A stretch of DNA of 64,000 nt from Flavobacterium geliluteum (lineage in GTDB: Bacteria > Bacteroidota > Bacteroidia > Flavobacteriales > Flavobacteriaceae). The translations under genes and the position numbers were made by a program. The stretch lies in NCBI RefSeq assembly GCF_017948595.1, contig NZ_JAGFBV010000005.1, forward strand, positions 124,001-188,000, given 5' to 3'. The notes beneath the pieces are model-generated. The model worked only from the letters and a program-made list of their open reading frames with translations, was not told where the DNA came from and did not search any database. Shown here piece after piece: positions 47,492-54,781 of this stretch; the first letter of the stretch is position 1; each line of letters begins with the position of its first letter.

Positions 47492-49045
47492 ATGATAACA
47501 ATAGCATCACAATTTGGAATGAATGAAGCTCTGGAAAAATTGGGCATCAAAGCGATCAATGAAGGAACATCTACAGGTTTAGAAAGTTTTTCTTCTGGAG
47601 AAATTTTAGAGAGTTATTCTCCAGTTGATGGAAAACTAATCGCCTCTGTCAAAATGACGACGCCTCAAGATTACGAAAAAGTAATGCAGTCAGCTACAAC
47701 AGCTTTCAAAGCTTTTCGATTGATTCCTGCTCCGCAAAGGGGAGAAATTGTACGTCAATTTGGAGAGAAATTAAGAAAAAATAAAGAAGCTTTAGGTAAA
47801 TTGGTTTCTTATGAAATGGGGAAATCATTGCAGGAAGGATACGGTGAAGTACAGGAAATGATTGATATTTGTGATTTTGCAGTAGGTTTATCACGCCAAT
47901 TACACGGTTTGACGATGCATTCTGAGCGTCCTGGACACCGTATGTACGAGCAATATCATTCATTAGGAGTGGTTGGGATCATTTCGGCATTTAATTTTCC
48001 AGTCGCAGTTTGGGCTTGGAACACCGCTTTAGCATGGATTTCTGGAGATGTTTGTGTTTGGAAACCTTCTGAAAAAACACCTCTTTGTGGTGTGGCTTGT
48101 CAAAACATTATGGCAGAAGTCATCAGAGAAAATAATTTACCGGAAGGTATTTCATGTTTGATCAATGGCGATTATAAAATAGGCGAATTGATGACTGCTG
48201 ATACTCGAATTCCTTTGATTTCTGCAACAGGTTCTACCCGTATGGGAAAAATCGTTGCACAAGCAGTAGCGGGTCGTTTAGGAAAATCATTATTAGAATT
48301 AGGTGGAAACAATGCTATAATTGTTACGCCAGATGCCGACATAAAAATGACCGTGATCGGAGCTGTTTTTGGGGCAGTCGGTACGGCGGGACAGCGTTGT
48401 ACATCAACACGTCGATTGATTATTCACGAAAGTATTTACGAAAAAGTAAAAGACGCTTTGGTTGCGGCTTACAAACAATTACGCATCGGAAATCCGCTGG
48501 ACGAAAACAATCATGTTGGACCGCTTATCGACACGCATGCAGTAGAAATGTATGCTAAAGCACTGAATAAAGTGGTGGCTGAAGGAGGTAAAATTTTAGT
48601 AGAAGGAGGCGTACTTTCTGGTGAAGGTTACGAAAGCGGTTGTTATGTAAAACCTGCGATTGCAGAAGCACATAATTCATTCGAAATTGTACAGCATGAA
48701 ACTTTTGCTCCAGTTTTATATTTGATTAAATATTCTGGAGACGTAGAAGACGCTATTGAGGTTCAAAATGGCGTAGCACAAGGATTATCGTCAGCAATTA
48801 TGACGAATAATTTGCGTGAAGCCGAAAGATTTTTGTCGGTTACAGGTTCAGATTGCGGAATTGCAAACGTAAACATCGGAACATCCGGAGCCGAAATTGG
48901 AGGTGCTTTTGGAGGAGAAAAAGAAACAGGAGGCGGTCGCGAATCGGGTTCTGATGCTTGGAAAATTTACATGCGTCGCCAAACCAATACGATCAATTAT
49001 ACAACAAGTTTGCCTTTGGCACAAGGCATCAAATTTGATTTGTAA
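47492..49045 (+). CDS. Aldehyde dehydrogenase, ALDH7 (antiquitin/aminoadipate-semialdehyde) type
   Basis: 517-residue NAD-dependent dehydrogenase. Catalytic Cys303 is in GTAGQRCTSTRRL and general-base Glu269 is in LLELGGNN. The segments EMGKSLQEGYGEVQEMIDICDFAVG and MHSERPGHRMYEQYH are characteristic of ALDH7 enzymes. It should oxidise alpha-aminoadipic semialdehyde (piperideine-6-carboxylate) in lysine breakdown. A lysine aminotransferase is not visible in the window. A clear terminator follows. Confidence 0.92.
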   Translation: MITIASQFGMNEALEKLGIKAINEGTSTGLESFSSGEILESYSPVDGKLIASVKMTTPQDYEKVMQSATTAFKAFRLIPAPQRGEIVRQFGEKLRKNKEALGKLVSYEMGKSLQEGYGEVQEMIDICDFAVGLSRQLHGLTMHSERPGHRMYEQYHSLGVVGIISAFNFPVAVWAWNTALAWISGDVCVWKPSEKTPLCGVACQNIMAEVIRENNLPEGISCLINGDYKIGELMTADTRIPLISATGSTRMGKIVAQAVAGRLGKSLLELGGNNAIIVTPDADIKMTVIGAVFGAVGTAGQRCTSTRRLIIHESIYEKVKDALVAAYKQLRIGNPLDENNHVGPLIDTHAVEMYAKALNKVVAEGGKILVEGGVLSGEGYESGCYVKPAIAEAHNSFEIVQHETFAPVLYLIKYSGDVEDAIEVQNGVAQGLSSAIMTNNLREAERFLSVTGSDCGIANVNIGTSGAEIGGAFGGEKETGGGRESGSDAWKIYMRRQTNTINYTTSLPLAQGIKFDL

Positions 49046-49071
49046 CACAAGATTATCAAATGATATTTTAT

Positions 49072-49105
49072 AAAAAAGGCTTCCAAAATTTTGGAAGCCT
49101 TTTTA
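49072..49105. terminator. Terminator between convergent genes
   Basis: A perfect stem AAAAAGGCTTCCAAAA / TTTTGGAAGCCTTTTT ends 22 bp before the pectate lyase stop codon. Confidence 0.9.
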
Positions 49106-49127
49106 GGTTTTAAACACAAGTAGAACT

Positions 49128-51893
49128 TTATTTTTTAATAATTACTTGGCTGGTTGATGAACCATCTTTGTTAATCAGTTTTAGAATATAGTTTCCAGAG
49201 GTTAACGCACTCACATCTATGTTCTCAATATTGTTTCCTACGCTTTTTACCACAGTTCCGGCAATATTGTAAAGTATAACTTTTTCAATTTTTTGCTCAG
49301 GATCTATTAAGTATAAAGTTGTAGTCACAGGATTTGGGTATATCGCCACTTTTGTTTCTGCTTCTTTTGTAGGAGCAATACGCAGCATTCCTGTATTAAA
49401 TTTTGTGCTAATGTAATATAAATTGGCAACAGAACTTTTAGTTATCGTGTTGCTTCCAGCTGGAACTGAAATAGTGGCTACTCCATTCACAGCAGTGTAA
49501 GAAGTGTTATTGACTTTTATTGTTCCCGAAAAACCAGTATCAAACACCAACGTTAAAGTTGAAGCAGCGGTTGTTGTGTAGGTAATCGATGTACTAGACT
49601 CTATTTTTAAACGAGCGGTCAGTGTCAGTCCTTGGTACGTTACAGATCCTGCTGTTGAGTTCATGTTTCCTGTAATAGTATAAAAGCTACTCGTTTTTCC
49701 AGATGTAGTAAAATTATGAATTTGATCACTTGAGGGTGTGCTGGTAGTAACCGTAATGGTTCCGGATCTTGTCGCGACAGCTCCTGCTGTTCCTGCAGTG
49801 GCAATAGAGTAGGTTACAGTTGCTGTTGGAGTTCCCGAAATGGTGATCGTTTTATTACTACTATTTTTTACAAAAGTGATTCCAGATGCCGGCAACCCTG
49901 TTACGGTGGCATCGGTTGCGGTGCCACCCCAAGTATATACTATTGTAGTTATAGCACTTCCGCTTGCTACCGTTTGGCTATTATTTGTTGGCGAAGTAAG
50001 TGTTTGAGAACCTGCTGAGGTAACTGTAATCGTTCCTGATCCTGTTGCAGCTGTTCCGATGCTTCCCGTAGTGGCAATAGAGTAGGTTATAGTTGCTGTT
50101 GGAGTTCCCGAAATGGTAATTGTTTTATTACTACTGTTTTTTACAAAAGTGATTCCAGATGCTGGCAATCCTGTTACGGTTGCGTCTGTGGCGTCTCCAC
50201 CCCAGGTAAATACTATTGAAGCTATTGCTGTACCACTTGTTACCGTTTGATTGTTGTTAGTAGGTACTGTAAGTGTTTGGTTTCCCGCTGGAGGATTGGT
50301 GCCGCCTTGTACGGCAACCAGACTTGTTTGATATCCAAGAAGTGCTGCTTTTAGACCTGTATTTACTGCGTCTGCAACGTCATCAACAGTATTGTTGAAT
50401 GTCCATTTTAAATCACCGCCAGAAATACGACCAGCATATTGCATCACATTTGTTTTGGCTACTTCTGGGCTGTCTGGAGTATAGGCATACATAACACTCG
50501 AATTGGTGTCAAAGTTGTTGTAAGTATTAGAGCCTGATTTTGATGTAATGCTGCTGCTAATGGTTTCATTGCGGGTACTCGCTACATAAGCATCAAATTC
50601 CTTCGGATAGTTGGTGGCATCATAAGCTATAAATCTGTTTTGTCCGCTCATTGTGTTGTTGTACGCTTTTATTGTACCTCCTGCTTCTCCGGAAAAAGTT
50701 CCTTCGGCACCACCGAAAACATCTGTTCCCTGCATAGACGTGAGCATAGGATATTTGCAGTTGCGGAAAAAGTTATTCTCTACAAATACAGATGAACCTA
50801 AAGTGGATCCAATTCCGTATTTTGAATTTCCATCATAATAATTATTATACACGTGAGCAGAATAATAACGGACACGTGGATGACGCGAATCTGAATGATC
50901 GTACCAATTGTGATGATACGTGATGTAAAGCCCGGCTGTTGTTCCTTCGCTCAAGCCTAATAAATTTGATTTACCAGAATCCCAAAAGTGATTGTATGAA
51001 AAAGTCACATAAGTAGATTTTTTACAATCCAGTGCGCCATCGCCTTTTATCTGATCGGCATCGCTGCCCGCATCTCCATAAAAGAAATCGCAGTTGTGCA
51101 CCCAAATGTAATCGTTGTTTTGTTGCAACCCAATATTATCGCCTTCGCCGCTATTACAGTTCATTGTACCAATGTTGCGCACTTCGATATTAGATGCATT
51201 TTTAATTCGGATTCCCCACCCATCTGCTACAGCATCATTTCCTACTCCTTCTAAGGTGAGGTAGCAATTGGCTGTTTTGTTGTTTTCTATAACTAAATCT
51301 CCATCAAGCATATACGAAAGATCTGTAATTTGACCCACTAATCGTATAATTATTGGTCGCAAATCTTTCCCTTTTTTGTAGGCATCCAAAATAGTTTGCA
51401 GTCCAACACAAGGATTTGTGGTGGCGCCAGTAACTGTCATCGAAATGGTATTTTTTGTTTGTTCGGTGATGTATAAAATTACAGCATTGCTTTTCGGTGT
51501 ACCATCTGCGTTATACGCTCCTGGAACTCTTCCGTTCGAGAATGCAAACCCTGCACGATCTTGTGCGAATACTGTGATTGCACTTGTTGTAGAGCCAGTT
51601 CCCTCGCTGCCGCTAATAACAGGCCTGATTTTTATGGTATAGCTGCCTGCTTTAAGACCGGGAATGTCTGCTCGATAATAAGATCCGTAACTGCGAATCA
51701 ATTCGTTGTCTATTTTTTTATCAACATTTCCGTTTCCAGTATAATAAACATTATAACTTGTTGCGTTTGTCACGGGTTGCCATTTTACAAATGCAGATTC
51801 CAGCCAGCCGGTAGATTCTGTAATAGTAAGTTGCTGCGCCCAGATTTGTCCTGCGAAGAGCGTGAGCATTAGAATTAGTAGATTTTTTTTCAT
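49128..51893 (-). CDS. Secreted PL1-type pectate lyase with tandem beta domains and T9SS sorting signal
   Basis: 921 residues. Order: signal peptide (MKKNLLILMLTLFAGQIWAQ); fibronectin-III-like domain (about 24-105); PL1 beta-helix (about 130-520) with NSGEGDNIG, WVHNCDF, YITYHHNWYDHSDSRHPRVR and VYNNYYDG; two nearly identical beta units of about 83 residues, each with NNxQTV and TWGG before DATVTGLPASGITFVKNSSN; a further beta domain; and a C-terminal T9SS type A sorting domain (VAIYPNPVTTTLYL to the end). It degrades homogalacturonan outside the cell. Palindromic operators lie upstream. No other pectin genes are present. Confidence 0.93.
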   Translation of the reverse strand: MKKNLLILMLTLFAGQIWAQQLTITESTGWLESAFVKWQPVTNATSYNVYYTGNGNVDKKIDNELIRSYGSYYRADIPGLKAGSYTIKIRPVISGSEGTGSTTSAITVFAQDRAGFAFSNGRVPGAYNADGTPKSNAVILYITEQTKNTISMTVTGATTNPCVGLQTILDAYKKGKDLRPIIIRLVGQITDLSYMLDGDLVIENNKTANCYLTLEGVGNDAVADGWGIRIKNASNIEVRNIGTMNCNSGEGDNIGLQQNNDYIWVHNCDFFYGDAGSDADQIKGDGALDCKKSTYVTFSYNHFWDSGKSNLLGLSEGTTAGLYITYHHNWYDHSDSRHPRVRYYSAHVYNNYYDGNSKYGIGSTLGSSVFVENNFFRNCKYPMLTSMQGTDVFGGAEGTFSGEAGGTIKAYNNTMSGQNRFIAYDATNYPKEFDAYVASTRNETISSSITSKSGSNTYNNFDTNSSVMYAYTPDSPEVAKTNVMQYAGRISGGDLKWTFNNTVDDVADAVNTGLKAALLGYQTSLVAVQGGTNPPAGNQTLTVPTNNNQTVTSGTAIASIVFTWGGDATDATVTGLPASGITFVKNSSNKTITISGTPTATITYSIATTGSIGTAATGSGTITVTSAGSQTLTSPTNNSQTVASGSAITTIVYTWGGTATDATVTGLPASGITFVKNSSNKTITISGTPTATVTYSIATAGTAGAVATRSGTITVTTSTPSSDQIHNFTTSGKTSSFYTITGNMNSTAGSVTYQGLTLTARLKIESSTSITYTTTAASTLTLVFDTGFSGTIKVNNTSYTAVNGVATISVPAGSNTITKSSVANLYYISTKFNTGMLRIAPTKEAETKVAIYPNPVTTTLYLIDPEQKIEKVILYNIAGTVVKSVGNNIENIDVSALTSGNYILKLINKDGSSTSQVIIKK

Positions 51894-51967
51894 AATAATG
51901 TGGTTTAATAGTTAGTAGTGTAATATAAAAGTGGTTTTAAGACGACTATTAAAATTTAGTTTTAATT

Positions 51968-51989
51968 TGTAATCGATTACACAAAAATA
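51968..51989 (-). promoter_or_regulatory. Pectate lyase promoter -7 box with adjoining palindromic operator
   Basis: TGTAATCGATTACA (51968-51981) is a perfect 14-bp palindrome of the type bound by LacI-family regulators. It directly abuts a minus-strand TATTTTTG -7 box (51989-51982), placing it at or just after the transcription start, the usual place for a repressor site. Confidence 0.55.
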
Positions 51990-52067
51990 TAAATTTTTTT
52001 GAAATTGATATTTTTTATACTTAAAAAAAACATATCACATAAATAATTATGTCTTAATATATAAATA

Positions 52068-52102
52068 GTGTAATTTATTACATAAATTGTAATAAATTAC
52101 AC
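52068..52102. promoter_or_regulatory. Perfect 15-bp inverted repeat upstream of the pectate lyase gene
   Basis: GTGTAATTTATTACA and TGTAATAAATTACAC are exact reverse complements separated by 5 bp. Both share the TGTAAT half-site with the palindrome 100 bp closer to the gene. This is a candidate operator. The rest of 51894-52384 is AT-rich with no gene seen. Confidence 0.55.
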
Positions 52103-52332
52103 ACCTTATGTGTTCTCGGTTTTGAAAGAATAATGCTCTTCTAGAATAGAATTATTTGGCTGAAAAATAAAAAAATATTTTTTTTTGTAAAAATTGTTAA
52201 ATCTTTATTTTAATAAGAAAAATAATTAATTCTAAAATAAAGATTTACTGTTTTGTAGTTTTTTTCAAGAAAGAGAAAATAAATAATGTCTCATTAAAAC
52301 ATTAATTCGAAGATGATTTTGGTAAGAATAAA

Positions 52333-52367
52333 AAAAAGCGTTCACCATGAGATGAACGCTTTTTGTA
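52333..52367 (-). terminator. Terminator of the DUF6646 gene
   Basis: AAAGCGTTCA and TGAACGCTTT pair around CCATGAGA. Leftwards it is followed by a T-rich run. It lies just after the DUF6646 stop codon. Confidence 0.8.
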
Positions 52368-52384
52368 TGTTTAATTTTTTTTGC

Positions 52385-52903
52385 TTACAAGTTAAAAGAA
52401 GCACCTAAACTAAATGTAGTCTGATTGTTTAAATGGTCAAATAAACCATCGTTATTGCCATATTTTGCAATTGGAAATCCGATTTCAGTAAAGACACCAA
52501 AACCATCTGTAAAGAAGTAACGTCCACCAACGTGGCCACCAAAATTATGCAATCCTAAGTTCAAACTTGGGTAAACATCTAGTTGCTCAACTCCAATTAC
52601 ACTGCTTAGGTTAGCACTGATTCTGGCTTTAGCATCAAAACGATCTTGAAATTCTGGTTTTTCGGTATAAGGTGTAACACCATTTAATCCTGAAAATTCA
52701 TCTACTCCTAAAAGATAAGTTGAGACAAATCCGAAAGAGAAATTTTCTCCCAAACCAAAGTCTACTGAACCTTGAATTCCTGTTCCACCATTTTGAATGT
52801 TGGCTCCAACGTTCACTTTTACATCTCCTTTTCCTTTAAAAGCTTGCTGTGCCTGTGTAAATCCGAATGTTACTAAAAACAAAAGTGTTATAACTTTTTT
52901 CAT
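52385..52903 (-). CDS. DUF6646-type small outer-membrane beta-barrel protein
   Basis: 172 residues with a signal peptide (MKKVITLLFLVTFGFTQAQ). Alternating strands follow (GDVKVNVGANIQNGGTGIQGSVDFGLGENFSFGF), and it ends TTFSLGASFNL like a barrel. The pattern fits the flavobacterial DUF6646 family. Function is unknown. It is the last host gene before the prophage, whose presumed left end lies about 40 bp beyond its start codon, so the insertion may have affected its promoter. Confidence 0.75.
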   Translation of the reverse strand: MKKVITLLFLVTFGFTQAQQAFKGKGDVKVNVGANIQNGGTGIQGSVDFGLGENFSFGFVSTYLLGVDEFSGLNGVTPYTEKPEFQDRFDAKARISANLSSVIGVEQLDVYPSLNLGLHNFGGHVGGRYFFTDGFGVFTEIGFPIAKYGNNDGLFDHLNNQTTFSLGASFNL

Positions 52904-52943
52904 AAATGTAATTATTATTAATTTTAGGGCCTATTAAATGAAT

Positions 52944-53163
52944 TGTACCATAATACTAATATAAAAAAGGTCAAAAAAAGAGCAAAAAACCCAATAAAAT
53001 CAAGACTTAAGACCAATACAAACCCAAAAAGGCTGAAATATTAAAATGTACTTTTTGCCACCATTAACTACCATTATACTACCGTTTAAATAGCATAAAT
53101 AACCCATATAAGCAACGAACTACCATCACAAGGCAAATATACCCACAAAACTACTATTTACCA
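52944..53163 (+). mobile_element. Presumed left end of Mu-like prophage with repeated CTACCATTA motifs
   Basis: A candidate terminus TGTACCATAATACTA begins at 52944. Its motif recurs as ACCATTA, ACTACCATTA and TACTACCGTTTA near 53059, 53069 and 53079 (10-bp spacing), then as CTACCATCA near 53120 and CTACTATTTACC near 53151. Repeated sites at the end and a TG start fit transposase-binding sites of Mu-like phages. The exact end cannot be fixed without the other end. Confidence 0.4.
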
Positions 53164-53173
53164 AGCATTAAGC

Positions 53174-53218
53174 TATATTTGCACTATACAAAAGCTCTCA
53201 TTACGAGGGCTTTTTTTA
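53174..53218 (+). promoter_or_regulatory. TATATTTG box immediately followed by a hairpin terminator
   Basis: The -7-like box TATATTTG (53174-53181) lies just before the stem AAAGCTCTC / GAGGGCTTT with a T tract (about 53190-53218). A transcript from it would be only about 30 nt. It may be an attenuator or an insulator at the phage border. Confidence 0.35.
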
Positions 53219-53318
53219 TGCCCGATTATTACAAATGACAAAAACAGCTATTAAGGTAAAAAACACAATAGGGTTATTGTTAGGGTTACGTTAAGGGTTA
53301 CAAAAGCAGTAAAAAACA

Positions 53319-53399
53319 AGACTTATAAATACTATGAAACAACACATACACTACACATAAGCACCAAAAACAGGTCTATAAGTATTGTGAAACGACACG
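53319..53399. repeat. Two 27-bp direct repeats in the prophage left region
   Basis: GACTTATAAATACTATGAAA at 53320 and GGTCTATAAGTATTGTGAAA at 53373, each followed by CRACACR, are 54 bp apart with about three quarters identity. They lie between the end motifs and the repressor gene and are candidate protein-binding sites. Together with the two preceding entries they account for the 52904-53439 gap. Confidence 0.45.
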
Positions 53400-53439
53400 A
53401 TTTTTAAAGTATAAATAATATTAAAACACTGATTATTAG

Positions 53440-53862
53440 TTATTTGCTTTCTTTTTTCATTAATTCAGGTGCTGATTCAGCCACATGTGAATAAACAATG
53501 GGCTCTCTTTGGGTATATTTCATTTCCGCCAACTCCTTTTCTAATCGTAGTATTTCTTTTTCTTGCATTTGAATGAGCTTGTTTTGAGTATCTAAATGGG
53601 ATTGATTTATTTCTTTATCAGACACACCCGGATCATCTGTCTTTAACATTGGTTCTTTTCCTGTAAAAAGCCATTCAGCTGATAACTCTTTAAATTCATT
53701 CAATATTTTGAATGTTTTATCTGTTCCAAAGACCTTTCCATTCACAATATTGCTAACCTGACTACCTGAAAACCCGAGTATTTTAGCCGTTTCGTTGATG
53801 CCTAAACTCTTGTATTTCAAGTAATCTCCAAATCTTTTACCTAAATCATTAAAATTATTCAT
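53440..53862 (-). CDS. Phage repressor-like helix-turn-helix protein
   Basis: 140 residues. An XRE-type HTH (INETAKILGFSGSQVSNIVNG, about 22-42) is followed by FKILNEFKELSAEWLFTGKEPM. A long charged coiled-coil tail follows (LDTQNKLIQMQEKEILRLEKELAEMKY). It is divergent from the Cro-like gene with 66 bp between, the standard layout of an immunity switch. It should hold the transposition operon silent in the lysogen. Confidence 0.82.
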   Translation of the reverse strand: MNNFNDLGKRFGDYLKYKSLGINETAKILGFSGSQVSNIVNGKVFGTDKTFKILNEFKELSAEWLFTGKEPMLKTDDPGVSDKEINQSHLDTQNKLIQMQEKEILRLEKELAEMKYTQREPIVYSHVAESAPELMKKESK

Positions 53863-53870
53863 TCAATATA

Positions 53871-53902
53871 TTGTTTAGTATTCAAAATAATGTATATATT
53901 TG
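53871..53902 (+). promoter_or_regulatory. Early rightward phage promoter
   Basis: TTG at 53871-53873 and TATATTTG at 53895-53902 are separated by 21 bp, matching the Bacteroidetes -33/-7 arrangement. Similar half-sites TTGTTTAGTATTCAAA and TTGCTTAACAATTTGAAA lie over and after it and may be repressor operators. Confidence 0.6.
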
Positions 53903-53928
53903 CTTAACAATTTGAAACAAACAAACCA

Positions 53929-54129
53929 ATGGACAAAAATAAACAAAAAAAAGACTACGCAAGTTACAACCCCGCAATTATCCAAAAATTAAAAGATAAA
54001 TACGGTTTAACTACGCAATTTATAGGCCAATCGCTCCGAGGCGAGAGAACCAGCGAAACATCTGGTAAAATTTGTCAGGATTACAAGTTAATGGAAAAGG
54101 AAATTAAAAACGCAATTAAAAATCTATAA
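53929..54129 (+). CDS. Cro-like small DNA-binding protein
   Basis: 66 basic residues. NPAIIQKLKDKYGLTTQFIGQSLRGERTSETSGKI has the form of a compact helix-turn-helix as in early phage regulators of Bacteroidetes. It is the first gene after the early promoter and divergent from the repressor gene. DNA binding is inferred from layout and composition. Confidence 0.65.
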   Translation: MDKNKQKKDYASYNPAIIQKLKDKYGLTTQFIGQSLRGERTSETSGKICQDYKLMEKEIKNAIKNL

Positions 54130-54133
54130 TAGT

Positions 54134-54253
54134 ATGAAAACAAAAATCATCCACCACGTGAACGAAGATTTCACAAGCGAAGTAATCGAAACGCACACCC
54201 TTAACGGTAGAGGCGTGACCAATATCGAGTTTAGTAAGCCTCAATCATTATAA
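54134..54253 (+). CDS. Small phage gene, 39 residues
   Basis: Starts 4 bp after the Cro-like gene (MKTKIIHHVNEDFTSEVIETH and onward, stop at 54251). It has no recognised family. The tight spacing and in-phase position support it, but it is short. Its 3' end overlaps the end of the reverse-strand membrane-protein gene by 6 bp. Confidence 0.4.
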   Translation: MKTKIIHHVNEDFTSEVIETHTLNGRGVTNIEFSKPQSL

Positions 54254-54664
54254 TGTGTCAAAAGCAAAGATTACTAACAATATCATCGCCATAACAAATG
54301 AAAACACGCAAACGAATTCTAAGATTTTTGCTTCGATGCTATAGCCGGGGTTTAAAGGCTTGTATGCTCTTACCCCCATATTTACCTGTTCTTCTATATT
54401 TTCCACAATATCCCTGCAAGTCTTGCGAAAAGAGAATAGTACAATGTATGAGGCAATTGTACCGCACAGGATACACACCAGTAATAAAACGAGTGAACAT
54501 AGGAGCAGGATGCTGTGATATGGTTTCTGAGATAAAGAAATCAATATGGCAAGAACGGCGGAGGCTGTGGTAACAAGATGTTTAACAAAATCAAAAGAGG
54601 TGCCTAGCATTTGATAATTAGACTCTTTAAACTCATCAAAGGAATTAGGGAATTTCATACTCAT
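54248..54664 (-). CDS. Reverse-strand membrane protein in the phage early region
   Basis: 138 residues from ATG 54664 (MSMKFPNSFDEF). Three hydrophobic segments are seen: about 28-45, 52-75 and 110-135. Upstream codons to 54766 would cross a GC-rich hairpin. A TATATTTG box on the minus strand (54702-54695) lies between, so the later start is preferred. It is the only leftward gene between the Cro-like and transposase genes, and it has its own promoter. It could be expressed in the lysogen, for example for superinfection exclusion (inference). Confidence 0.65.
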   Translation of the reverse strand: MSMKFPNSFDEFKESNYQMLGTSFDFVKHLVTTASAVLAILISLSQKPYHSILLLCSLVLLLVCILCGTIASYIVLFSFRKTCRDIVENIEEQVNMGVRAYKPLNPGYSIEAKILEFVCVFSFVMAMILLVIFAFDTL

Positions 54665-54710
54665 ATCACTATTATTTTTAAAGGTTAGATGTTTCAAATA
54701 TAGTGAAAAT

Positions 54711-54748
54711 CCCGCCACGGCTTTGCGTGGTTTCGACACCACGGCGGG
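54711..54748. promoter_or_regulatory. GC-rich stem-loop before the transposase gene
   Basis: CCCGCC (54711-54716) pairs with GGCGGG (54743-54748), with an inner GTGGT/ACCAC hairpin. It stands out in AT-rich surroundings. It could be a terminator for readthrough from the Cro-like gene or a transposition control element. There is no T tract directly after it. Confidence 0.4.
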
Positions 54749-54781
54749 AACCAATTCATAATCCATAATTCATAATTGAAT

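Noticed and set aside
53041-53440. CRISPR-like repeats near the prophage end
   Set aside because: The repeated motifs are 9-12 bp or 27 bp, unevenly spaced, and lack regular spacers or cas genes. Binding sites fit better.
54665-54766. Longer N terminus of the reverse-strand phage membrane protein
   Set aside because: It would run through a GC-rich hairpin and upstream of a TATATTTG box that fits a promoter for the shorter form.
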